A stretch of DNA of 64,000 nt from Massospora cicadina (taxonomy: Eukaryota; Entomophthoromycota; Entomophthoromycetes; Entomophthorales; Entomophthoraceae): assembly GCA_022478985.1 (NCBI GenBank), contig JAKSZP010013322.1:62001-126000 (forward strand), written 5' to 3'. Of the stretch, positions 55,374 to 64,000 are shown piece by piece. The notes beneath the pieces were generated by a model. The model was given only the letters and a program-made list of their open reading frames with translations, was not told the origin of the DNA and did not search any database. Numbering within the stretch: the stretch's first letter is position 1; each line of letters begins with the position of its first letter. Both the position numbers and the translations under genes were made by a program.

Positions 55374-56440
55374 GTGAATTTTCTGCGACCCTCAGCATGG
55401 GTGGGAATTATTATGAGCGCCCACAAGGCATTTGGACATGGTGGGGTGCGCAAGACAATGGATTTGTTGCGCCCTCAGTACTATTGGGAAAGCATAAGCT
55501 TCGATGTGCTCATAACCATTTCCTGTTGCCATCAGTGCCAAGTGGAGAAGCCATTCTGCCATAAGTCTCATAATGGGTAGTGAAACCACATTTTGCTTGG
55601 CATACAGTTTTCCTTGATGTCGTTAGTCCTTTGCCAACAGGAGCTAAACGGTGTAAGTACATTCTGGTGGCTATCAACCAATTGACCTGTTGGGTTGAAG
55701 CGCAAGCAATACGGGATTTGGGGGCAGTCACAGTGGCCAAGTTCATAATGGAATGCATTATTCAGCGACATGGCTTCCCTCAGTTCATTATCACTGATAA
55801 CGGAACCAACTTCACCTTGCACATCCTCCACAAACTGAACGAGCTTATTGGTATCCGCAGGGTTCTAATGACTCCATATCACCCTGAGTCCAATGGAATG
55901 GTCAAACAGGTGAATGGGACTTTAGTGAACATAATACGAAAATTAGTAATGGATTGACCTTCTTATTGGAGCTCCTTCCTTTCCACTGCCATGTTTGCCT
56001 ATAACACTAGTTACCATTCCGCCACGGGGAAGAGCCCCTTCCAACTACTATACGGCTGACATCTGGCTCTTCCAGCATTACTTTATTTGTGTGTAGAAGA
56101 CACTGGCATAATGGAATCCCACCACTATTTGATAATCTTGCGAACACTCTGATAAAATTGAAAACCAAAGCATATTCCTTCAGCTTAGCCAAGAAGATCA
56201 GGAATCAGGCTGCCATTCAAGTACGTCATAGTGGGTGGCGCAGTTCAAAGAGGGTGATATGGTTCTCTTCCATGACCGACATGGGTTCAGGCAGAAACAC
56301 AAGCTGGCCAGTATTTGGATTGGTCCATTCAAAGTTATAGAGAAAACTGGGGTCGATGCTTATATCATCAAGGGCCCCACAAGTGGTCAGATCATTAACT
56401 GAGTGAATGCGAAGTTTCTCCAACCATATAAGCAATAGGA
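55374..56440 (+). pseudogene. Element C integrase
   Basis: Zinc part: AHKAFGHGGVRKTMDLLRPQ (HxxxxH form) and ISCCHQCQVEKP (CxxC), 55420-55560. Core: TVFLDVVSPLPTGAKR (first Asp), PQFIITDNGTNFTLHILHKL (second Asp, about 55795), and TPYHPESNGMVKQVNG, where the catalytic Glu is Lys (about 55870-55920). GTC AAA for GTC GAA is a G-to-A change at a CpG. AYNTSYHSATGKSPFQLLYG follows in the next frame. No chromodomain is visible before the polypurine tract. Confidence 0.85.
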
Positions 56441-56455
56441 GCCTTATCATCCAGT

Positions 56456-56469
56456 CAAGGAGGGGGTAA
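56456..56469 (+). promoter_or_regulatory. Element C polypurine tract
   Basis: CAAGGAGGGGGTAA lies directly upstream of the 3' LTR (TGTTGTAATTCC). Confidence 0.8.
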
Positions 56470-57026
56470 TGTTGTAATTCCAATATGACTGGATGATAAG
56501 CTTGGAACAGCTAGGGCGGAGTTGGAAAGAATCCTCCAAACATGATATCAGTTACAATCAATTTGAGTGCCTCAAGATGAGGCGATATTGGGATATAATG
56601 GGTTATTAATGGATCGCCTCTAAAATAAGGCAATAAGGCGATGTTGAAATTTTTTAAATACAATTTAATTTGCCTTCAATTAGGGTGATAGAGAGTTAAA
56701 GAATAAGAAAGCCAAAATTGAGGAGAATTAACGGAATAGAATAGTCCAACCTACGAGAGCAATATCATTCAAAGCAGCTATATACAAGTGAGATGGGCAA
56801 TTGAGAAAGGTAGGTTGTTAATAGTAAAGAGAGAGCAGAACAGCAAAATGTCGCTGTATTTATAAAAGCAAATAAAGAGTCATTGGGGCGATTGCTTCTA
56901 TTTTTAGTATATCTTTAAGCGTGTTCAAAGGACTGACAATCCCCACATCATCTGTCTGTTGTTCAGTGGGCTCAACCTGTGCGAACAATATGGCGGATCC
57001 TAATGATATCATCTGAAATTATAACA
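56470..57026 (+). repeat. Element C 3' LTR
   Basis: TGTTGTAATTCCAATATG to ATTATAACA, the partner of 49049-49602. It is immediately followed by the target copy ATGAG and by LINE-3 ORF1. Confidence 0.92.
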
Positions 57027-57640
57027 ATGAGTATGGGGAAATCCAATCCTTTGAGATGCAGCACTTTACGCTCATGCCAGATCTGTGCACGGGCAAAGCG
57101 ATTGCTGTACTCACCCCATCTGTAGGGGTTGCAGAAGATTTGACCCAAATCCCTCACACCGCTTTTGTGGAAATTGATGGGCAAGAATCCCACCCATTCA
57201 GGGCTACCGTGGATAGCGCGCCTTCTATCTGCACCTTCTGTCACGCTAATGGCCACAAGGCCCATACCTGCCCTGCCAAGGAGGGCATTACCCAAAATGA
57301 AATTATTCCAGATGCAATGAGCTGTGCAGACGCCCATTATGAACTGGATATAGACCCTGATTCCGTCTTCCCATGGGGTGCTCCAGGGTGCTACATTCAA
57401 GTCAACTCTGTGTCCCCACAGGAGCATAAGAAGGCCAAATAGGCCTGCAGAGCAGCAGCTAAGTTGGCGGCCAAGACCACAACCATGATCCCACACACCC
57501 AGCTCTAGGAGGACATTGAGTCATTTGCTGCGGAAGCGGCTCATAAATCCTTCCATCATTCAGATTGGTCCACCCAAGCTGAGGACCCAACGGGTGAGTC
57601 AGATTCACCCACCCAATGTTATTAAGCCTTAATTGAAACC
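57027..57640 (+). pseudogene. LINE-3 ORF1, right part with zinc knuckle
   Basis: Open for 128 codons (57056-57442). The RNA-binding-like segment ends in DSAPSICTFCHANGHKAHTC, a CCHC knuckle (CX2CX4HX4C, about 57232-57273), then an acidic tail with stops. It corresponds to LINE-1 ORF1 (CSWCNALGHLYNSC) and is the direct continuation of 48654-49048. Confidence 0.8.
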
Positions 57641-57891
57641 AAGTCACCTACCAATATACCTACTGAATTGTTGCCTGTATGCAATGGTGCACCTCAGGTG
57701 CACACCATGACGAAAATTTGTACAAAGGGGGAAATAAGCAGAAGGCAAAAGCCAACGCCAATCCCACCACAAAAGCATCCCATAATGACACTTACTCTGT
57801 AGCACAGAATATCCGCGCTGCCATATGGCGATATGCTGAAAAACAGAAGGCTTAAGGGCATGGGTGCCCTTCCCCTTGCACCTAAGGTGCA

Positions 57892-60800
57892 ATGGGGGGA
57901 GCCTTTACTCTAGGGACATTGAACATTGCTGGACTCAAGGCCTCGCCATCCCAGGCTAGGAAACTAAGCTTTTTTAAAAAATAATTTACCAGTAGACATC
58001 CTGGCCATTCAGGAAACCCACTGTCCACACGGTGTGGAGGACACATGGGCAACCATGTTCCTCCCTTCCCTTTCCTTTTGGTCACTGCACTGTGGGGTGC
58101 TTGTACGAGCATCCCATAATTTTAAATTTATTTCACCCTCTTTGTACCTAGGTGGCGCGTGTCCTTGTTGTTTCCTTTTTGTGGGATGATGAAGTGCACG
58201 CTGTCATTAACATATACGCCCCAACCTATGCACAAAAACATCGGGAATTTTTCTCATCTGTTACTTCCCTCCCGCTTCCACCTGACCCATTTTTGGTAGG
58301 CGATGTGAACTGATGGACCAACCCAGCCACCGACTGCTGGCCCTTGTCACCTACACACCCGCAGGGAACATAGAACTTTGTGTTCTAAAGGCCACTTTAG
58401 GTTATTTGATACTCTGCTGAATCATGCACCACTGCTTATAAACATGTCTCATCCCCATGTGCACAATGGTCAGCTGAGGTCTATGTCCCGCATTGACCTT
58501 ATTCTTGCACTGTTTAAATTTCAGTGTCGAATTGCATACTTTATGATGTTAAAACTCAAATTATCTGACCACAGGATGGTATCAATCTCCTTCTCTTTGT
58601 CACACCCAGCGGCGCAGGCGCCAAAGTGGTGCAAACTCCATCCAGCTGAGATCACGTCACCCAGGTTTTCATCATGGGTGGACACCAAAACATTGGCTCC
58701 GGAATTTACCACACCATTATGTGCGGACCCACTTTCTACATGGTCTGGGTTTAAAGCGAACACCATCCGCCAGGCATGTCACATCTCATAATGTCGCTCT
58801 AGGGCTGCCTCAGCAGTCATTTTGCACACGCTTGCAGAAGTGGACCACCTGTAATCTAATGTCCCTGCTGCAGGCTACAGCCTGGCTTGGGGTTGCAAGT
58901 GGGCAGAAGTGTCCGCTAGCCTCAACGCACTATTAAGGCAACACAAACATTGGGTTTGTGTGCAGTATAAGTCAAAGAATATAGCAGCAGGCGACATGTG
59001 CTCAGATTACTTTTTTCAAATATTCTTTGAACCACAACAGAGCCTGTCCTGCACACAGGTGAGGCGGCCAGACCACTCCATCACAGATACTCCAGCTGAA
59101 GTGTCAGTCAAAGTTCAAAATTATTACTCCAAATTGTATTGCTCTGATCCAGTCAAACCGGCTGAAGTTGATGGTTTTCTCAAAAGTGCACATATCTGCA
59201 CCATTTCCTGCTATCTGGAGTTAATGAATTTAGATTCTTGGGACAAACTCTGGTCTGCCATTTGCGGTGCACCATACAGGAAATGCCCAGGTCCAGATGG
59301 GATTCCTTATGAGTTCTATAAGAAATACTTCAATTATTTTCCTCCTTGATGCTTGCCTCAATGAACCAGTGCCTAATGGAGATGTGCCTCCTCCCTGGTG
59401 GCCAAGAGCCTACATGATAACGCTGTATAAAAAAGGGAATAAGCTGGACTTGGCCAACTGGCGCCCCATATCACTTACTAACACAGATATTAAACTTATT
59501 ACTAAAATCATGGCCAACCGCCTAGGGGTAGTTGCCTCTGCTCTCATTTCACCTGAGCAATTTGGTTTCATTACCAAACGGTCTATTTGGGACAACATAC
59601 ATACTGTAGCCAATTTCTGCCAATCTACGGCTTCTGGAGAACTTGTTTTTTAGACCATCAGAAGGCTTAAGATAGAGTCAACTGGGATTACCCCAAAGCC
59701 TGCCTCCACAAGTTCCACCTTCCTCATCAGTTTATTAATTGGGTGATGTTACTCACAGAATATGCCACAATGGCTGTGCGTGGCCCTGGCTCCCTCACGG
59801 AAGTAGTTCGCCCTCAAAGGGGCCTATGCCAAGGGGACCCTCTAAGGCCACTCTTGTATAACTTCAGCCTTGAACCACTTCTACGCATTTTAAATGCCCG
59901 CCTTACTGGTGTCCATGTGCAAGGCCAAGCACCAGTCAAGATGTTGGCGTTTGCTGATGATTGTGTGGTTGGGGTGTCTAACAGTCATGATGCATGCGCA
60001 CTTGAAGCTACTATCCAGGTTTACTCCAGGGTAAGTAATGCTGCACTTAACGCCTCCAAAACCAAAATCATTCTCCTTGGTCGGTACCAAGCCCACTGGT
60101 CACCAGCGTCCCATTTTTTACCTGATTCAGCAGCTAGCTCACGGGTTTACTTGCCACGCCCACCCCATACTGCCCCACTCATGCTTCCCTTTGCGCCAAG
60201 ACCCACCACTGGTACAGTATGCCATTTGGGGGTGTGGCTGAAGGTGGGAGGGTACGCCTCAATGGTGATAGAGCACAATATTTTGGAAAATGTTACAAAA
60301 TGCATAGCATCCCTCAGAGACCGCCAAACCTCCCTGACAGGCAGGGTAGTGCTAGCCAACTCTATGCTCCTGTCCAAAGTCTGGCATGCAGCGCATGCTA
60401 TCACCTTATCCCCATATTTATTCACCTCATTAAACGCCCTCATCCAAGGGTGGCTTTGGTTAGGCTGCCCACCATCAGTGCGCCTGGATGTCATGTTTGG
60501 CCCTCACCATAGTGGTGGTATGGTCCTGCTCAACTTTATGGCCTAAGCCGCCAAAATACTTGGCACCTGGATCGCAGCAGTCACCAACCCAACGATCTCA
60601 GCCCAGTACTGGTCACTCGTGGCCCACTCCAACTTCTCCCGCACCCTGGGCCTCAGCAATCCTACCCACCCCCATTCTCTGTTAAAGTATCTTGCCTCAC
60701 ACTCTTCTGCTGCGGGCCCACATGAGATGTTGCCCCACTTCAAGAGAATTCTCCTTTCCATGAAGAACGCTGAGTAAAGGATTTGAATCAGTGGGCACAC

Positions 60801-61347
60801 CGCCCATAGGGGTCTCCCTACTCCCCGGTTCACCCAGGAAGTATAAGGTCAGGCCATTCTGAACAATGTGATACCCATGAGGTCCCCTGTCATGGCCAGG
60901 GTGGATTACCTGGACATTTTGGACATCCCCTACTCCCTTGATACCCAGAAAGCCATCTGGAAGTACACCCACCACCCTCTTCTGCAGCCACATATTCATT
61001 TCCATGTGTGGCGCTGCCTGAAATGGGTATACCATACTGCTGAGCGCTCTAATGCTTTTCACTCATCTCGTGTCATGTGTGATCAGTATGGAACTTTGGT
61101 TCACCGCCTGGAAGAGTGCCCTCCATCAAAAGCGATCTGGTGCAAGGTTCAGAATCTCTTTCACCAGGATCAAACCCAGCCCTTCTGCCTATATAAGAAC
61201 ATCTTCTCCTTGTCCTTGGATTCCCCTATAAAACCTTCCCTCCGAGCCTTAGTGGTTGCAATTGATATGTGTACTATCCACACAATTGTCTTTGATGCTA
61301 TCTTAGGCTCTACTCCCACCCTCCAGAAAGCTGTACGCCAGTTCTAG
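57892..61347 (+). pseudogene. LINE-3 ORF2: endonuclease-reverse transcriptase
   Basis: ATG at 57892 (MGGAFTLGTLNIAGL) opens the endonuclease. Its motifs follow in several frames: LAIQETH (about 58003), FLVGDVN (about 58290, for GDFN), SRIDLIL (58487) and KLSDHRMVSIS (58555). Reverse-transcriptase motifs: KCPGPDGIPYEFYKKY (about 59285), LDLANWRPISLTNTDIKLIT (59446 on), QRGLCQGDPLRPLLYNFSLE (59815 on) and AFADDCVVGV with FADD at 59950-59961. A 267-codon piece (59743-60546) is intact. A zinc-binding-like CDQYGTLVHRLEEC (61078 on) closes the protein. Stops and frameshifts inactivate it. Confidence 0.85.
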
Positions 61348-61648
61348 TCGCATCTTGTGGACCACTTTCAGGCATAGTTGTTTGGGTACCTACCATCCTG
61401 TCACCGTCAGTTGGTCTCATCCTGGTTTCCAGTTTGTTTCATCACTTCAGACCCTTTCCTGCATATATGATCAATAATGGTGCAGCCCCTACGCACGTAA
61501 CCCCCATTCCATTTCTTGGCTTTCCCGCTGGCAACAGGAGATAGCGTTTGCTTCTCTGGGGTGCCTCTTGGTGATATAAGTTCTTTTAGTTAGTCTATTG
61601 GAAGTCTCAATCCCTGGTCAGCTTCCCAAAATAAAAATAAAATTTAAA
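61348..61648 (+). other. LINE-3 3' untranslated region and A-rich tail
   Basis: Non-coding, ending in AAAATAAAAATAAAATTTAA next to the target copy. Its last bases differ from the GGTTGGGACC-type end of LINE-1/2, so LINE-3 recruits its machinery through another 3' sequence. Confidence 0.6.
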
Positions 61649-61661
61649 AAAGTTTAAAGTA

Positions 61662-61936
61662 AATAAAAGAAAATTAATAGCCTATTTAATACTATAGTTT
61701 GCACTTGAGTAGGGAGGGGATCTGATTCCAAATTCATTGGCAATAAGGGCCAATCTTAAAACATCGATGAATCCCCCCTTGGGTTGGGACCATCTAGTAC
61801 TAAAAAAAAGGGCCAATCTTAAGGCTATGCAACTGACCTACTTCTATTGACAATTTGGGATAAAATTGAAGAATGAAGAAGATCAATGAAGGCTAAACAA
61901 GAATTGTAGGGCTTATGTTTATTCAAGTGGGGGAAA
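61662..61936 (+). other. Element B pol tail, right of LINE-3, with polypurine tract
   Basis: The end of element B's internal region resumes here, holds the 48-bp LINE-tail insertion at 61760-61807, and finishes with the purine tract AAGTGGGGGAAA (61925-61936) just before the 3' LTR. Confidence 0.65.
61760..61807 (+). mobile_element. 48-bp LINE 3'-tail insertion
   Basis: The longest of the four tail-only insertions. It includes GGTTGGGACCATCTAGTACT and an A-run, with about 25 further bases (…GATGAATCCCCCCTTG) matching the terminal region of LINE-1 and LINE-2 (…GGTGTATCCCCCTGTA). Perfect 15-bp target copies AAGGGCCAATCTTAA flank it (61745-61759 and 61808-61822). It identifies the source of the shorter tails. 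Confidence 0.85.
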
Positions 61937-63060
61937 TGTCAGATTCTGGTGGTTGTCCTGAAAATAAACCCTTTTACAACCAACAAATTAGGCTAATTAT
62001 CCTCTTGTAATTTGGGCTGAATACTTTAATTCTCATCTAAAGCCGACTACTATTAATACAATTTGGGATGAATATCTCAATGTCAAAATTACACAATCAA
62101 TTTTTATAGCACATGCTGAATATTCTCACAAAATTCAGGCCAATTATACATGCAACAAACTTGGAATTTGGTCCCAATTAATTGGGAGCAATATCAACCA
62201 TTTATCTTTAGAAATTTTCTGGGGATCAATCCTTAAAAAATAACCTTTGAAAATTACATGGACAAGTAGAATAAGATTTTCATCATAGATGTTGTAATCA
62301 ATTTCCCTCCCTATGGTGAATTTTGTATGTCAATCCTTGTAATTGGCGCAATGGCACTTGCACATGAACTGCCCAAACGGGAGTAACTAGTGCTATCAAG
62401 TGAGGCCTCCTGACATCCCAATTAGGGGTATTTTATTTAATTGAAATCGATGCCAAATTTCCTAGAAGTCATATTTCAGCAACTGTATGATAAAACTCAA
62501 ATTGGGCTGCTCTTAGGACAACTTTGCACGTTCATATTGCGATTTTTTCCCTGAAGTCTTCCCTAATATGAGAGTATTTTGCCACCAATAGTCCTAGAAA
62601 AGGTCATAATTGTATCAGTTTAATGGCAAAACTGAGGTGGAAAATTATCTGCGGAAATTACATGCTTGATATATGGCCAAGAGATGCCATAGAGGCAGAA
62701 TACCGTGCCTGGCCTAATGAGAAATCATCCATTAGTACTATCTAATAAAGATATATTTAAATTAATTCTCTTTATCTGGGTTTTTATTAGAGTCTTATCT
62801 TGAAGAGTGTCAGCAAGCTGTCAAGGCAGAAATTTCTAACTTGTATTTTTGCCTGCCTCAGTAGAATTTCTTAAACTAGAAATTAATACACCAAAAATTA
62901 AACAGAAGAGCCAGATCATTTTAGAAAAGCCTAGTCAGCTTCTGAAAGGTTGAAAAACCATAAGACACTGGCTAAATTTTGAGGATCTTTCAGCCAAACG
63001 TCTTCCTAAATATACGTGCAGGATTTAATTTATCAAGCAAGCAGTCCTCACAATTTGACA
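61937..63060 (+). repeat. Element B 3' LTR
   Basis: 1124 bp, TGTCAGATTCTGGTGG to TCCTCACAATTTGACA. It is intact where the 5' LTR is split by F. It shows the uninterrupted target site CATCATAGATGTTGTAATC (62281-62299). Confidence 0.85.
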
Positions 63061-64000
63061 TTAGCCCAAATTTAAAATAAATTCACCATCTGATAGCGCT
63101 TCGCCTTAGCAGGCCGTTCCAGCATTGCTAGCCAATTCAATGAAGAAGTTTCTCATGGTAATGGCTTTATATAACGATGAACAACCATCTATCAGATCAA
63201 GCATGGGGTCGTTGATGCCCAAAAACGCGTTTTATAACACAATTTATTTATATTCAAATGAGCCAAGTATCATCTCTTGTGACTCTATTGCGAAACTCAT
63301 TTCTATAGATCAAGATTACCCCAGAGAACCTGCGCTTGACCCCTACCATGACCCACATAACACAGGAGGTGAAGAAAAAGTTACTGATACAATATTAAAA
63401 TGTTATGCTTTTGCAATGATGTGGTGGTATATGTGATCTCAGTGAGAGTAACCAATTATCTTAGTCAATCTTATGATGCAAAAACTTATCCTGGAGGCAC
63501 GCTTATGCCTGATAAATTTTTTTTGGTGAGGTGTTGGCGTTATCTGCTATGAATAAAGACCATTACGGATATTTTTTTGTCTGCTAAACTTCCTTCCCCT
63601 TTAGAAAAAATCATCACACCTATTTTGAGGGATACAGGAGCCTCTGAGAATTTTATTGACCAAGACCTAGCTGACTACCTTAATTTGAATTACTTACCAG
63701 GCTGTATGATAAAAGGAGGAGCCTCCTAATATATTCCACGCTGAAGGTTCTGGGGTCAGTGGATTATCAAGTTGGCAAATAAAATTTGGCTGACCGCTTC
63801 CAGGCAATCAAAAACCTCTTGAACCCCATTAATTTGGTAGTGAAGTGGGGACCAAAACTTGATGTCAGAACAAACTTAAAAAGCCAATACCTTGTCATTA
63901 TCACTGAAAAATAGTCAATTATTAGTTTTCCCCTTGTCTGAAGCTAACTTTCAGGGCAATTTGATCCAATGGCCAAAGGCCCACACACTCAGTCTAGCAC
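63061..64000 (+). pseudogene. Retroelement relic with retropepsin motif
   Basis: Right flank of element B. A 103-codon open frame at 63125-63436 (MLANSMKKFLMV...) has no recognised domain. Near 63627 the frame reads ILRDTGASENFIDQDLADYL, a retropepsin active-site motif like that of element A (LRDTGVVGSFISLKLVQDI at 10826). The upstream part is then probably gag of another Ty3/Gypsy copy that continues beyond the window. Confidence 0.55.

Larger units (their letters stand above)
49049..57026 (+). mobile_element. Ty3/Gypsy element C, complete with both LTRs
   Basis: 7978 bp with 5' LTR 49049-49602 (554 bp) and 3' LTR 56470-57026 (557 bp). Target copies ACGAG (49044-49048) and ATGAG (57027-57031) differ by one transition. 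It carries a primer-binding site, gag with CCHC knuckle, protease, dUTPase-like domain, reverse transcriptase, RNase H, integrase without chromodomain, and polypurine tract. A solo LTR of family A lies between the dUTPase-like domain and reverse transcriptase. It is a close relative of element B in layout. Many stops and some lost catalytic residues make it inactive. Confidence 0.92.
48414..61648 (+). mobile_element. LINE-3: non-LTR retrotransposon split by element C
   Basis: Target copies AAAGTTTAAAGTA flank it (48401-48413 and 61649-61661). Its A-rich tail is AAAATAAAAATAAAATTTAA. Without element C it measures about 5250 bp. It encodes ORF1 with a zinc knuckle and ORF2 with endonuclease and reverse transcriptase, related to LINE-1/2 but clearly another subfamily with a different 3' end. 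It inserted into the end of element B's internal region. Confidence 0.85.
39160..63060 (+). mobile_element. Ty3/Gypsy element B, 24 kb including nested insertions
   Basis: LTRs at 39160-42200 (interrupted by F) and 61937-63060. After subtracting F and one target copy the 5' LTR is 1122 bp; the 3' LTR is 1124 bp. Internal order: primer-binding site, gag, protease, dUTPase-like domain, reverse transcriptase, RNase H, integrase, a short tail split by LINE-3 (48414-61648), polypurine tract, 3' LTR. No chromodomain is seen. The flanks CTTAC (39155-39159) and TTAGC (63061-63065) do not match as a target duplication. Many stops show it is old and inactive. Confidence 0.8.

Noticed and set aside
39155..63065. 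Target-site duplication for element B
   Set aside because: CTTAC and TTAGC do not match and shifting the boundaries by one or two bases does not help, so none is claimed.

Overview
The window is a transposon graveyard from a eukaryote, most probably a fungus with a large, AT-rich, repeat-laden genome. I base this on chromodomain-bearing and non-chromodomain Ty3/Gypsy LTR retrotransposons, on LINEs encoding a zinc-knuckle ORF1, an apurinic-type endonuclease and a reverse transcriptase, and on one small gene for a low-complexity secreted protein. The integrase at 17.9-18.7 kb resembles what I remember of rust-fungus (Pucciniales) elements, so a rust is a reasonable guess, but the sequence does not prove it. 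The only convincing host gene is at 5438-6574: a 378-residue protein with a signal peptide, tandem repeats, a basic cluster and an acidic repetitive tail.

Layout. 1-1900: LTR relics, one beside a primer-binding site on the minus strand, interrupted by a tRNA-derived SINE with a perfect 17-bp target duplication. 1900-5400: AT-rich old repeats holding three insertions of only 16-20 bp that consist of the 3' tail of a LINE plus oligo(A), each with a 15-17 bp target duplication. 5438-6574: the secreted-protein gene. 7048-23846: Ty3/Gypsy element A (chromodomain type). Its 5' LTR is split by an inverted solo LTR of the same family. Its integrase is split by LINE-1 (minus strand), which is itself split by internally deleted chromodomain element I with 5-bp duplications. 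24425-30407: LINE-2, a complete minus-strand sister of LINE-1. 31748-32788: a 1-kb non-autonomous LINE derivative. 33041-33510: a 470-bp (CATA)n microsatellite. 34.8-39.1 kb: minus-strand Ty3/Gypsy relics and a second SINE-like sequence.

39160-63060 is one element, B. It has 1.12-kb LTRs at both ends. Its 5' LTR is interrupted by a 1.9-kb insertion (F). Its 3' internal end is interrupted by plus-strand LINE-3 (48414-61648), LINE-3 by complete Ty3/Gypsy element C (49049-57026), and C by a solo LTR of the A family (52523-53950). The order of events is therefore B, then LINE-3, then C, then an A-family insertion. 63061-64000 carries one more retropepsin relic.

The nesting is checked by arithmetic: once the insertions are subtracted, paired LTRs and sister LINEs have nearly equal lengths (1122/1124, 1298/1299 and about 5980/5983 bp). 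The most notable coding feature is a dUTPase-like domain between protease and reverse transcriptase in both B and C, with the position of the usual catalytic Asp occupied by Ile or Leu. All element reading frames are broken by stops and frameshifts. Several losses are G-to-A or C-to-T changes, consistent with methylation decay or a RIP-like process.
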